Below, piece by piece: positions 1-8,422 of a stretch of DNA of 64,000 nucleotides. Position numbers and translations under genes: made by a program. This DNA comes from Kribbella sp. VKM Ac-2568 (lineage in GTDB: Bacteria > Actinomycetota > Actinomycetes > Propionibacteriales > Kribbellaceae): the NCBI RefSeq assembly GCF_004345365.1, contig NZ_SLVF01000008.1, forward strand, positions 1-64,000, written 5' to 3'. The stretch's first letter is position 1; each line of letters starts with the position of its first letter. The notes under the pieces are model-generated. The model was not told where the DNA came from and did not search any database. It was given only the letters and a program-made list of their open reading frames with translations.

Positions 1-814
1 GTCAAGCGCTTTGGGCGGTAACCCAGCAGCCACCTCGGGTGCATCGGCAACCCATCTAAAGCCGCCGACACCCGCCATGCTGCACCAGTGAGCGCCTTCG
101 GCGTCCCTTCGGATCGAGCAAGCTCGACTCTTGACCCACCCCACCCCGACCAGAGAAGGACGCAGCTACGCGGATCCCGCGGAGGGGTCTGAGCCTGGTT
201 GTTCGGCCGGCTTGTGGCTCGTGGCGGGTCCACTGGCCGGTTGTTCGCCGACTGGCGGCTCGCAAGGCGCCAGCGGCCGAACAGCCCGTCAGCGGGAGGC
301 CGATCGCCGGCCTCGGGGGCTGACGGCGTGCGGCGGTGGGGAGGCGGACACCTTCTCGGGGGTGTGCCAGCCGGTGGGTGCGGTTATGGGGACCTCGAAC
401 ACCGTATGGGGACCTACGACAGGTCATGCCGTGTCCGAGGTCCCGAACTTGGTGTCCGAGGCCCCACCTTGTGCACCAGTTGAGCGTCCGGAGGCCGGGA
501 TCTGCTCAGGTGGTGCACAGAGTGCCGGCTTCGGGGCGCTCGCTGCCCCTTCCGGGCAATACAGCTTCCCCGAACGTCTGGGCGGAGGACCTTGTCGCCA
601 CACCCCTCAGCGGCTCCGGGACAGCTGCGTCCTTCCCTGGTCGGGGTGGTGTGGGGCAGGAGTCGGAACTTGTTCCGATCCCGAAGGGACACCGAAGGCG
701 CGCTTGACGCACACCAACCCGACTAGCACCATCACGCAGCCCGAGGACGCAACCACCCTTGCTCATGCAGGCTGGAACCTCCTCCTCCTATGCCGGTGGG
801 GGGCGAAGTACCAG
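1..814. other. Gene-free left end of window
   Basis: No reading frame here looks like a protein; the long open frames are GC-rich by-products. The stretch is dominated by a nested inverted-repeat element (92-701, listed separately). From 702 to 814 I see only unstructured sequence leading to the 3' end of the adenosine kinase gene on the minus strand. Confidence 0.6.
92..701. repeat. Nested imperfect long inverted repeat
   Basis: The left arm (92-188) and the reverse complement of the right arm (602-701) align over about 100 bp, including the shared blocks CACCCCGACCAG and GAAGGACGCAGCT. Each arm contains a short perfect palindrome at the equivalent place: TCGAGC-AA-GCTCGA at 114-127 and TCGGAAC-TT-GTTCCGA at 663-678. 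The bases differ but the pairing is kept. A second inverted pair (388-415 and 440-467, about 28 bp, imperfect) sits inside. No transposase can be read between the arms. It could be a decayed or non-autonomous mobile element, or a structured RNA; the sequence alone does not decide. Confidence 0.55.
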
Positions 815-1795
815 TCAGTTGAGGTTGAGGGTGGTGGCGGCCTTGGTCGAGGCGTCAGCGCCGTACGCCGAGGCGAGACGGTCCAGGAAGGCGGGGCGGT
901 TCAGGGTGTATTCCTGGGTGCCGACCGTTTCCAGGACGGTGGTGGCCAGCGTGCAGCCGATCTGGGCGGCGGCCTCGTGGTCGAGGCCGGCGGTGCGGCC
1001 GGTGAGGTAGCCGGCGCGGAAGGCGTCGCCGCCGCCGGTCGGGTCGACCAGGGCCGGGGTGGGGACGGCGGGGATCTTGGCGATGGTGCCGGCGACGTTC
1101 TCGATCACGACGCCGTCGCCGCCGTGGGTGGTGACACGGACGCCGACGCGGCTGAGGATCTCCTCGTTGCTCCAGCCGGTCTTCTGCACCATCAGGCCGG
1201 ACTCGTACTCGTTGCTGAACAGGTACGCCGAGCCGTCGATCAGCTCGCGGATCTGCTCGCCCTCCATCCGGGCCAGCTGCTGCGACGGGTCCGCCGCGAT
1301 GTCGATGCCGTTCGCCTTGGCCAGCGCCGTATGGCGGAGCATGCCGTCCGGGTCGTCCGCGCCGATCAGGACCAGGTCGATGCCACCGGTCGCGGCGTGG
1401 ATCGCGCTCAGGTCGATCTCCCGCGCCTCGGCCATCGCGCCGGTGTAGAACGAGGCGATCTGGTTCGCGTCGAGGTCCGTGGTGCAGGTGAAACGCGCTG
1501 TGTGCACCTGGTCGCAGATCCGCACGTGCGAGATGTCGACACCAGCCGCGACCAGGGCGGCGCCGTACTCCGCGAAGTCGGAGCCGACCGAGCCGACCAG
1601 CAGCGACGGCTGGCCGAGCTGGGCCATCCCGTAGCAGATGTTGGCGCCGACCCCGCCACGGTGCACGACCAGCTCGTCCACGAGGAAGGACAGCGACACC
1701 TTGTGCATCTGTTCCTCGAGGAACTGGTCCTTGAAACGTCCGGGGAACGTCATCAGGATGTCGGTCGCGATCGATCCGGCGACGGCGATACGCAT
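815..1795 (-). CDS. adoK: Adenosine kinase (PfkB/ribokinase family)
   Basis: 326 aa. It probably phosphorylates adenosine to AMP in purine salvage. The N-terminus MRIAVAGSIATDILMTFPGR, the internal HKVSLSFLVDELVVHRGGVG and TARFTCTTD segments and the C-terminal DPTGGGDAFRAG motif (catalytic Asp near 257) follow the mycobacterial adenosine kinase (Rv2202c type) closely, as I remember it. That enzyme is a ribokinase-like protein distinct from eukaryotic adenosine kinases. Length is normal and a clear AGGAG precedes the ATG. The gene diverges from the O-methyltransferase gene across 95 bp. A general sugar-kinase role is the alternative, but the motif match favours adenosine kinase. Confidence 0.88.
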   Translation of the reverse strand: MRIAVAGSIATDILMTFPGRFKDQFLEEQMHKVSLSFLVDELVVHRGGVGANICYGMAQLGQPSLLVGSVGSDFAEYGAALVAAGVDISHVRICDQVHTARFTCTTDLDANQIASFYTGAMAEAREIDLSAIHAATGGIDLVLIGADDPDGMLRHTALAKANGIDIAADPSQQLARMEGEQIRELIDGSAYLFSNEYESGLMVQKTGWSNEEILSRVGVRVTTHGGDGVVIENVAGTIAKIPAVPTPALVDPTGGGDAFRAGYLTGRTAGLDHEAAAQIGCTLATTVLETVGTQEYTLNRPAFLDRLASAYGADASTKAATTLNLN

Positions 1796-1890
1796 ACGGA
1801 GGCTCCTCGGAAGGGGTCGGTGTCGTGCGGTTGGACAGCGCGTAGAGACTACAGGCGAGACAACGACACCACAGAGGATGGCGGAATTCG

Positions 1891-2532
1891 ATGGGCAATC
1901 AGGTTCTGGTCACCGACGAGTTGCACGAGTACATGGTCGCTCACGGCATGCCGCTGGACGAGATCGCGCGGGAGCTGGTCGAGGAGACCCACAAGCTGGG
2001 CGGCGTGTCGGTGATGCTGACCACGGCCGACCAGGCGGCGCTGCTGACCACGCTGACCCGGCTGATCGCGGCCCGCCGCGCGGTCGAGATCGGCACCTTC
2101 ACCGGGTTCTCGGCGCTGGCGATCTCCCGGGGCCTGCCGGACGACGGCGAGCTGATCTGCCTCGACGTGAGCGACGAGTGGACGTCGATCGGCCGCCGCT
2201 ACTGGGAGCGGGCCGGCGTGGCGGACAAGATCGACCTTCGGATCGGCGACGCGCACGAGTCGGCGGCGAAGCTGGAGGGCGAGTTCGACCTGGCCTTCGT
2301 GGACGCCGAGAAGCCGGGGTACATCGACTACTTCGAGCAGTTGGTACCGCGGATCCGGACCAACGGCCTGCTGCTGTTCGACAACACACTGGCCGGTGGC
2401 CGGGTGGTCGGGCAGCACGAGCAGGACCCGGTCGACCGCAAGGAGTTCAACGCGCACATCGCCAGGGACGAGCGCGTCGACGTGGTCATCCTCGGCATCG
2501 GCGACGGGCTGACCCTGGTCCGCAAGCGATGA
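1891..2532 (+). CDS. Class I SAM-dependent O-methyltransferase
   Basis: 213 aa, the usual length for the catechol/caffeoyl-CoA O-methyltransferase family (Methyltransf_3). The SAM-binding loop EIGTFTGFSALAI lies near residues 69-81, followed by ICLDVSDEW, the acidic DLAFVDAEKPGYIDY segment and LLLFDNTLAGG, which supplies the metal and catalytic residues in the family. It is cytosolic; the substrate cannot be told. It opens a three-gene operon: its stop overlaps the next ATG (ATGA), and the ABC pair follows with the same coupling. A role in modifying something exported by that pair is possible but unproven. Confidence 0.85.
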   Translation: MGNQVLVTDELHEYMVAHGMPLDEIARELVEETHKLGGVSVMLTTADQAALLTTLTRLIAARRAVEIGTFTGFSALAISRGLPDDGELICLDVSDEWTSIGRRYWERAGVADKIDLRIGDAHESAAKLEGEFDLAFVDAEKPGYIDYFEQLVPRIRTNGLLLFDNTLAGGRVVGQHEQDPVDRKEFNAHIARDERVDVVILGIGDGLTLVRKR

Positions 2533-3170
2533 GCAAGGCCGCGCCCCGGCTGGCCGTGAAAGGCCTGCGGCATCTGTACGCCGAGCGCCCGGTGATCGAG
2601 GACCTCACCTTCACCCTGCGGGCCGGCCAGGCGATCGCCCTCGTCGGCCCGAACGGCGCGGGCAAGACCACGGTGCTCAAGTGCATCGTGGGTTCGGCCG
2701 AGCCGGCCGCCGGCCAGATCCTGCTGGACGGGTTGCCGATCGACGAGCGCGTCGAGGTGGTCCGCCGGGACGTGGCGTCGCTGCTCGACGACCTCGACTT
2801 CTTCCCGGACCTGAGCGCCGCCGAGCACCTGGACCTGCTGGCCCGGGCGCATGGCAACGCGGAGCCGGAAGATCTCGTGGACACCCTCCTCGACGACGTC
2901 GGCCTGCTCGCGGCCGCGGATCAGTTGCCCGGGTCCCTCTCCTCCGGTCAGCGTCGCCGGCTCGCCCTGGCGACCGCCCTGGTGCGGCCGCGGAAGCTGT
3001 TGGTGCTGGACGAACCCGAGCAGCGCCTGGACACCGCGGGCGTCACCTGGCTGGCCGAGCGCCTGGTGGAGGAGAAGAAGTCCGGTACGTCGATCCTGTT
3101 CGCGAGTCACGACACGACGCTGGTGGACGCCGTCGCCGACCACACCGTCGCGCTCACCCCGCTGCCATGA
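2529..3170 (+). CDS. ABC transporter ATP-binding protein
   Basis: 213 aa, a single nucleotide-binding domain. Visible motifs are Walker A GPNGAGKTT, signature LSSGQRRR, Walker B KLLVLDEPEQ and the switch His in FASHD. The Walker B glutamate is present, so it should hydrolyse ATP. The start is the ATG overlapping the methyltransferase stop; the longer upstream frame is only the methyltransferase in another phase. Its own stop overlaps the ATG of the membrane gene, so it is probably the motor of a two-component exporter. The substrate is unknown. Confidence 0.87.
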   Translation: MSKAAPRLAVKGLRHLYAERPVIEDLTFTLRAGQAIALVGPNGAGKTTVLKCIVGSAEPAAGQILLDGLPIDERVEVVRRDVASLLDDLDFFPDLSAAEHLDLLARAHGNAEPEDLVDTLLDDVGLLAAADQLPGSLSSGQRRRLALATALVRPRKLLVLDEPEQRLDTAGVTWLAERLVEEKKSGTSILFASHDTTLVDAVADHTVALTPLP

Positions 3171-4723
3171 GTACGGCGGACCCGGTGGACGGCCCGGTCG
3201 TCTTCGACCCGGCGGACTTCGGTGCGATCCCGACGTCGAAGGAACTGCGCCGCTGGATGCGCAAGGTCCGCCGCGGCAAGGCGGATCGCTCGGTCTGGCA
3301 GCAGTTCGAGGACATCTACGTCGTCATCTTCGCGCTGGCGATGCTCGGCGCCACGGGTGGCAACGTCGTCCTCAACCTGAACGACCGCAGTGCCGGCTGT
3401 ACTACGGCGTCCTGTGGGTGGTTGCTGGACACGGTGCCGCTGATCCTGGTTCCGCTGCTGGTGTCGGGGATGCTCCGCGTGCTGCTGAGCATCGGCCCGG
3501 TCTCCGCGTCGCGGGCGACGGGGTTCTGGCTGCTGGCGACCCCGGTGGATCGCGCGTCGCTCCTGCGGCCGTCGTACCGGCTGGTGATGGTCGGGGCGGT
3601 CGTGGTGGGTGCGTTGGCCGCGGTGGTCGGCTGGGCGTTGTTCGGGGCGAACTGGTCGACCGTCGGTGAGGCAGCGGTGCTGACGACGGTCGTGCTGCTC
3701 TGCACGGCCTGTGTGACCGTGTGGGCCCAGCAGACGGGCGCACGGTCTCGCTGGGCGCTGCGGGCAGCCGACGGCCTTCTGGTCCTCGCTGCCGTGCCTG
3801 CGCTGCTCCTCGCGGTCCGTCCGAGGGAGGAGGGCGCGGCTGCCTCCGTCGTCCTCGGCTTGAGTACCGTGCCCGCGTCGGAGCCGTTCCTGAGCGCGGC
3901 CGAGGTCAGGCTGCTGGTGATCAGCGCGGTCGCTTTGCTGGTGGCCGTGGCACTGGTCGTGTTCACCGCGCGGTCGCTGGACAAGCTGAGCCGGCAGAGC
4001 GTCGTCGCCGGGGGAGAGCTACTCGCCGGGATAGCGGGCGCTGCCATCACGCTGGACGTCAGCCTGCTGGCGGATGTGGTTGCCGGGCGCCACTGGCGTC
4101 AGGTGGGCCGGGTGAAGTCGCGGCGCGGCCGTGGTTCGCGGGGCGTCGCGATGATCCACCGGGAGTTCCTGCGCGTACTGCGGTGGCCCCGGCGGCTCGT
4201 GATCGGCTTCGCCTTGCTGGTGGTCCCGTACGCCGTGGCCGGCACCGGGTACGACGTACTGGTGCCTATCGTGGCTGGACTGGCCGGCTTCATAGCCGTG
4301 CGGCCGCTCATGGACGGGCTGCGCTCGGTTTGCCGCTCCATCGGGCTCGTCCGCGCGCTCGGCATGGACCTCCGCGAGCTACGGGTGATCATGTCCGTCG
4401 TACCGGGCGCCTTCGCGGCTCTGTGGGCGGCGCTGGCTACCCCGGCGCTGGGGAGCCCTGCTGTGGCGTTCGCTGTTGCCGTAGGCATGCTCACCGGCGC
4501 CGTGCGTCAGGCCTCAGCCCGGCCCCCGTCGTACAGCGGGCCGCTCGTGGCGTCGCCGATGGGCGCCATCCCACCCGGCCTGTTCTCGACCCCCATACGC
4601 GGCTTCGACCTACTCCTCCTCTGCCTGGCCCCGGTCCTCCTTGGCCTCAGCGGCACCTGGGTCGTAGCAATCCCCGCCGCCGTCTGCCTCATCCTCTTCG
4701 CCGTGAACCCCAAGCAGGCCTGA
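3167..4723 (+). CDS. Multi-pass membrane protein, probable ABC permease (DUF6297-like)
   Basis: 518 aa. A charged cytosolic N-terminus of about 60 residues (RRWMRKVRRGKADR) is followed by roughly ten hydrophobic segments in two clusters, around residues 60-270 and 330-515. It is translationally coupled to the ATPase and is the natural permease partner. I believe it belongs to the actinobacterial DUF6297 group of ABC-associated membrane proteins, but that assignment is from memory. No signal peptide or catalytic motif is visible. The last 150 bases of coding sequence are unusually C-rich on the sense strand. Confidence 0.7.
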   Translation: MSTADPVDGPVVFDPADFGAIPTSKELRRWMRKVRRGKADRSVWQQFEDIYVVIFALAMLGATGGNVVLNLNDRSAGCTTASCGWLLDTVPLILVPLLVSGMLRVLLSIGPVSASRATGFWLLATPVDRASLLRPSYRLVMVGAVVVGALAAVVGWALFGANWSTVGEAAVLTTVVLLCTACVTVWAQQTGARSRWALRAADGLLVLAAVPALLLAVRPREEGAAASVVLGLSTVPASEPFLSAAEVRLLVISAVALLVAVALVVFTARSLDKLSRQSVVAGGELLAGIAGAAITLDVSLLADVVAGRHWRQVGRVKSRRGRGSRGVAMIHREFLRVLRWPRRLVIGFALLVVPYAVAGTGYDVLVPIVAGLAGFIAVRPLMDGLRSVCRSIGLVRALGMDLRELRVIMSVVPGAFAALWAALATPALGSPAVAFAVAVGMLTGAVRQASARPPSYSGPLVASPMGAIPPGLFSTPIRGFDLLLLCLAPVLLGLSGTWVVAIPAAVCLILFAVNPKQA

Positions 4724-4732
4724 CGCCGGCCC

Positions 4733-5053
4733 CTAGCCGAGCTCGTGGGAGAGCCACTTGCGGTCGACCTCGCGTGGTACGTCGACGTCGAAGTGGCGGG
4801 CCAGGAGCAGTAGTTGGCAGAACACGTCGGCGAACTCCAGCTGGAAGGCGTCGCGGAGTTGCTCGGGGGTCTGGCCCTTGGTGCGGGCTCGGCCGGTGAC
4901 CTGGAGATAGGCCTGGGTCAGCTCACCCATCTCCTCTTGCAGCTTCAGCAGGAACCAGTCGCCGTCGCGATCTATCCCCAGGTACTCGCCGTACCGCGCT
5001 GAAATCCTCGCGATCCGCTCTGACAGCTCCTCGATCTCCACCTCGCTACCCAA
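4733..5053 (-). CDS. MazG-like nucleotide pyrophosphohydrolase
   Basis: 106 aa, a single all-alpha MazG/phosphoribosyl-ATP-pyrophosphatase-type domain. The metal-binding pattern is visible as KLQEEMGELTQAYL and then EFADVFCQLL, the EExxE plus ExxD arrangement of the superfamily. It probably cleaves a nucleoside triphosphate to the monophosphate; the substrate is not predictable. The longest frame begins with TTG at 5053; an in-frame GTG at 5041 is an alternative. The gene is convergent with the DUF6297-like gene (9 bp apart) and diverges from the cyclase-fold gene. Confidence 0.72.
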   Translation of the reverse strand: MGSEVEIEELSERIARISARYGEYLGIDRDGDWFLLKLQEEMGELTQAYLQVTGRARTKGQTPEQLRDAFQLEFADVFCQLLLLARHFDVDVPREVDRKWLSHELG

Positions 5054-5107
5054 TCACCCACCGCCGACAGAGTGACCGCGGGCGTTGGTGGTGGGCAGAA
5101 TCGGGGG

Positions 5108-6013
5108 ATGGACGGTGGAGTCGAGTGGTTGCTGGGGTCTGAGGAGCCGGCTGTTCGTGGGATGGCTCGGCGGGACTTGCTGGGGGAGGACTTCGGCGAG
5201 GACGTGCTGGGCGGCGCCAAGGTGCGGGCGTTGCTGGATGCGCCTTCGGAGAAGCATCCCTACAAGAAGTGGACCGGGGCGCACTGGCGGATCGTGTCGA
5301 TGGTTGAGCTCGAGGTGCCGGCCGGGGAGCCGCGGGCGATGGCTGCGGCTGACGAGGTGCTGGAGATGATCACCCGGGCGCACCGGTACGACGTACCAGT
5401 GGTGAACGGGTTGGCACGCAGCCACGGGTCCGTCGAAGGCAACGCGGTGGCGGCGTGCTCCTTGCTCGGGCTCGCCGATGACCCGCGCACGCAGGAGATC
5501 GTCCAGGCGCTGCTGGAGTGGCAGTGGCCGGACGGTGGCTGGAACTGCGACAAGAGCCCCGATGCCCACCGCTCGTCGTTCCACGAGACTCATTCGGCTG
5601 CCTGGGGTCTGCACGAGTACTGGCGTGCTACCGGAGACCAGGCGGCGCGCGACGCCGCAGTACGGGCGGGGGAGTTGTTCCTGGAGCACCGAGTGTTCCG
5701 AAACCTCACTACCGGCGAGGTGATCAACAAGAGGTGGCTGCAGCCGAGCTACCCGCCGTACTGGCACTACGACATCCTGCAGTCGCTGCTGGTGTTGTCG
5801 CGGCTCGGTCTGGTGAAGGACCCGCGGGCAGTGGATGCACTGGACGCGTTGGAGCAGCAGCGGCTTCCCGACAGTCGCTGGAAGGTCCGCCTGCAGTGGT
5901 GGAAGCCCGCGGGCGGCACCAGCGCGCAGGAAGTCGTTGACTGGGGCCGCTCCGGGCCGAACGAGATGGTGACCCTCAACGCCCTGCGGGTCCTGAAAGC
6001 CGCAGGGCGCTGA
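5108..6013 (+). CDS. Cyclase/prenyltransferase-fold (alpha-alpha toroid) protein
   Basis: 301 aa from the ATG at 5108, chosen over a longer frame from 5072 because of the purine-rich AATCGGGGG just before it and the space needed by the divergent promoter. Repeated helical segments with QW-like motifs (WPDGGWNCDKS; LLEWQ) recall squalene-cyclase and prenyltransferase folds. The protein is much shorter than a triterpene cyclase, and no DxDD or full QW set is seen. A single-domain family of this type is common in actinobacteria without an assigned reaction. No terpenoid genes are nearby, so I assign a fold and not a reaction. Confidence 0.6.
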   Translation: MDGGVEWLLGSEEPAVRGMARRDLLGEDFGEDVLGGAKVRALLDAPSEKHPYKKWTGAHWRIVSMVELEVPAGEPRAMAAADEVLEMITRAHRYDVPVVNGLARSHGSVEGNAVAACSLLGLADDPRTQEIVQALLEWQWPDGGWNCDKSPDAHRSSFHETHSAAWGLHEYWRATGDQAARDAAVRAGELFLEHRVFRNLTTGEVINKRWLQPSYPPYWHYDILQSLLVLSRLGLVKDPRAVDALDALEQQRLPDSRWKVRLQWWKPAGGTSAQEVVDWGRSGPNEMVTLNALRVLKAAGR

Positions 6014-6038
6014 ACGTCTCAACCGCCCTGAGGAACGC

Positions 6039-6069
6039 TAACCTCCTTACTTAATTCAAAGTCAGGTTA
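6039..6069. terminator. Possible bidirectional terminator
   Basis: A short AT-rich inverted repeat (TAACCT ... AGGTTA, 19 nt loop) between two convergent genes, in otherwise GC-rich DNA. A second small hairpin (GGTTTCGGAACC) follows. Both are weak, so this call rests mainly on position. Confidence 0.3.
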
Positions 6070-6112
6070 AGTACGTGACGGTTTCGGAACCGCTCCCGGT
6101 TCTCGCGGGGGT

Positions 6113-7036
6113 CTAGGGCCTCGGCTCGGTGGGGTTGGCGGGGTCCGCGGGCTCGGCGGGCTCGGTCAGGTCCGCGGGGTCGGCTGGTTCTTCGGGGAGT
6201 GGCGGGAACGGGATCTGGTCCTCGGGGTCTGCGGGATCTGCGGGACCTGCCGGATCGACTGGATCGGTGGGGTCGACCGCGTCGCCGGACGCCTGGCCGG
6301 GTCGGGGTTGAGTGGCCCAGACAGCGGCTGCGGCGCGGGCCGCGTCGGCGGCGTCGGTCTGGCGCTCGAAGTTCTTCATGTCGTTCGTGTACGCCTTCAC
6401 GATCCGCTCGACCTCGGGGACCATCGCCTTCTTCACCCACAGCGCGTACGCCTGGGTGCGGGCCTCGATGAAGTTCTTCAGTTCCTGCATCTGGGCGGGA
6501 GTCATGTCGTCCTCCGGAGCGCTGTTCGGGGTGAAGTCGCCGCGCGCGATGGCGGCACGGGCGGCAGGCCCGGGGCAGTCGGTCGGATCGGGCCGGACAG
6601 CGGAGTGCGGCCGGATGGCGGTCCCTCGCGGATACAGCCGGCGGAAGTCCGCGACGACGCCCCGGACCGTCGCCTTCATCGCGGCGCTCGGCTGCTCACC
6701 GGTGACGAGCACCAGCAGGATCGCGCCGTACTTCTGGTTGAGGTCCTGGTCGCCGTTGGCGCCGGACTGGGTTCGCAGGCCACGCAAGGTCCACGCCCGG
6801 CCCGCCTGATCGACGGCGACCTGGTAGGCGATGTCCGACCAGCCGCGCTGGTCCATGTGGTACGCCTGCCAGCCGTGCAACGCCGATGCCACGGCCGCCT
6901 GCGAGTGGATCACGCTGGTAGAACCGGTCCCGGGCCAGTGGATCACCACCCCTTGGACCCGCGATGCGACCAGTGAACCGGGCCCCGGTCCGGGAGCGCG
7001 TGCCCTCCACGCGGATCGCGGCAAGTATTCGACCAT
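6113..7036 (-). CDS. PGRP-domain N-acetylmuramoyl-L-alanine amidase-like protein
   Basis: 307 aa from an ATG preceded by GAGGAG. Residues 1-170 form a peptidoglycan-recognition/type 2 amidase domain. Zn ligands are suggested by VVIHWPG, HGWQAYHMD and HSAVRPDPTDCPG, so hydrolysis of the MurNAc-L-Ala amide bond is plausible. A helical linker (about 180-245) follows, then a low-complexity tail of repeated PxDPADP/EPAxP units to the end. No signal peptide is visible. This resembles phage endolysins, or cytosolic proteins released by another route, rather than Sec-exported autolysins. No other phage genes lie nearby. Confidence 0.72.
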   Translation of the reverse strand: MVEYLPRSAWRARAPGPGPGSLVASRVQGVVIHWPGTGSTSVIHSQAAVASALHGWQAYHMDQRGWSDIAYQVAVDQAGRAWTLRGLRTQSGANGDQDLNQKYGAILLVLVTGEQPSAAMKATVRGVVADFRRLYPRGTAIRPHSAVRPDPTDCPGPAARAAIARGDFTPNSAPEDDMTPAQMQELKNFIEARTQAYALWVKKAMVPEVERIVKAYTNDMKNFERQTDAADAARAAAAVWATQPRPGQASGDAVDPTDPVDPAGPADPADPEDQIPFPPLPEEPADPADLTEPAEPADPANPTEPRP

Positions 7037-7039
7037 CAA

Positions 7040-7383
7040 AACTCCTCACTTCAGCAACAGGGCGTGGCGAAGTGCCCACCCTCGGTGCATACCACCGCAC
7101 CTTGCTGCCAAACCCCCCAGCCGGATTTCCCAGCAGAAGCCCAGGAACCTACCGACAGATCCACCGGCCCGTCGAGCGATCCACCCGCGCGTCGGCCAAC
7201 CAGTTTGCAGTACGCCCAACTCGCAGTACGGCCAGTTCGCGGTACGGCTCGAGCAGGGACCAGCCCGACCGCCGACTCATTCATGCCTGGGAGTTGTGGA
7301 CCTCAGTGGGATTCCCTGTTGGGCCCTCGCGGGCGGCGCGCCGAGGATGCTGAAGAGGTCTCGCCGACGACTCGGAGGATGAC
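7040..7383. other. Divergent intergenic region
   Basis: 344 bp between the amidase (minus) and an aldo/keto reductase (plus). Open frames here have no recognisable protein character. It should hold both promoters and contains a threefold 16-bp tandem repeat at 7201-7248 (listed separately). Confidence 0.55.
7201..7248. repeat. Three tandem 16-bp units upstream of aldo/keto reductase
   Basis: Three abutting 16-bp units: CAGTTTGCAGTACGCC, CAACTCGCAGTACGGC and CAGTTCGCGGTACGGC. They share the core CGCAGTACG, and each differs at 2-4 positions. They end about 135 bp before the GTG start of the reductase. The regular period suggests an operator array or a small slippage expansion. Confidence 0.6.
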
Positions 7384-8355
7384 GTGACGAAGACACCGGA
7401 CCGCTCGCTCGGAACCGACGGCCCGACCGTCAGCGCGCTCGGGATGGGGTGCTGGGCGATCGGTGGGCCGCATGCCCGGCAGGGGAGTCCCGTCGGCTGG
7501 GGTGTGATCGACCACGACGAGTCGAAGCGGGCGTTGCGGCGGGCGTTCGACCTGGGCGTGACGTTCTACGACACCGCCGACGTGTACGGGTGCGGGCACA
7601 GCGAGAAGTTGATCGCCGCCGCCCTCGGCGACGTGCGGGACCAGATCGTGATCGCGAGCAAAGCCGGCTACACGTACGACGAGGAGACCCGCGAGGCACC
7701 GGGCGAGAACGGCGACCCGGAGTACATCCGCTGGGCCTGCGAGCAGAGCCTCCGGCGGCTCGGGACGGACCACCTCGACCTGTACCAGTTCCACCTGGGC
7801 GGGTTCGACGTCGACCGGGCGGACGACGTACTGGCGGTCTTCGAGGAACTCGTTGCTGCGGGCAAGGTTCGCGCGATCGGCTGGAGCACGGACAGCCCGG
7901 AGCGGGCGGTGTTGTTCGCGAAAAGCGAGCACTGCAAGGCGATCCAGCAGTCGTTCAACGTGTTCGGCGGGAACGTCGACGTACTCGAGCTGTGCGAACA
8001 GCGCGGCCTGGCGAGCATCGTGCGTGGGCCGTTGGGGATGGGCCTGCTGACCGGGAAGTTCGCCAAGGACAGCACCCTGCCGGCCGACGACGTACGGCAC
8101 GGCTGGGACTTCCGCACCGGCAACCAGGCCGAGTCCCTCCGCCGCCTCGACGCGATCCGCGACGTCCTCACCACCGACGGCCGCACCCTCGCCCAAGGCG
8201 CCCTGGCCTGGCTCTGGGCCCGAAGCCCCGCCTTCATCCCCATCCCCGGCTTCAAAACAGTAGCCCAGGTAGAAGAAAACGCCGCCGCCCTCGACCACGG
8301 CCCACTAACCCCCGAGAGCCTGACCCAGATCACCACCATCCTCTCCGAGACCTGA
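7384..8355 (+). CDS. Aldo/keto reductase
   Basis: 323 aa, a full-length TIM-barrel NADPH-dependent oxidoreductase. The catalytic Asp/Tyr appear in FYDTADVYGCG, the Lys in IVIASKAG and the His in YQFHLGG. The C-terminal nucleotide-binding part includes IPIPGFKTVAQVEEN. The start is a GTG with a good GGAGG 4-9 bases upstream; the ATG overlapping that site is out of frame. It stands alone between divergent and convergent neighbours, so the substrate is open. The end of the gene shifts to C-rich, G-poor sense-strand sequence. Confidence 0.87.
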   Translation: MTKTPDRSLGTDGPTVSALGMGCWAIGGPHARQGSPVGWGVIDHDESKRALRRAFDLGVTFYDTADVYGCGHSEKLIAAALGDVRDQIVIASKAGYTYDEETREAPGENGDPEYIRWACEQSLRRLGTDHLDLYQFHLGGFDVDRADDVLAVFEELVAAGKVRAIGWSTDSPERAVLFAKSEHCKAIQQSFNVFGGNVDVLELCEQRGLASIVRGPLGMGLLTGKFAKDSTLPADDVRHGWDFRTGNQAESLRRLDAIRDVLTTDGRTLAQGALAWLWARSPAFIPIPGFKTVAQVEENAAALDHGPLTPESLTQITTILSET

Positions 8356-8422
8356 CCCCAGCCCGCAGTACCTACCCCAGAACTGACCGCGGCCAGGCGC
8401 CCCGCAGTACGCCGAGCCGCCG

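Noticed and set aside
168..601. Interior of the left inverted repeat as a transposase gene
   Set aside because: No frame shows DDE, HUH or serine/tyrosine recombinase motifs, and the interior is itself partly palindromic.
131..2014. 627-codon open frame on the plus strand across the left end
   Set aside because: It runs antisense through adenosine kinase and into the methyltransferase; its composition follows the shadow of the real genes and the inverted repeat. High GC makes stop-free frames common.
7051..7284. 77-codon minus-strand frame in the divergent gap
   Set aside because: No ribosome site, Gly/Trp-rich with no protein-like pattern, and it overlaps the 16-bp repeat array and the expected promoters.
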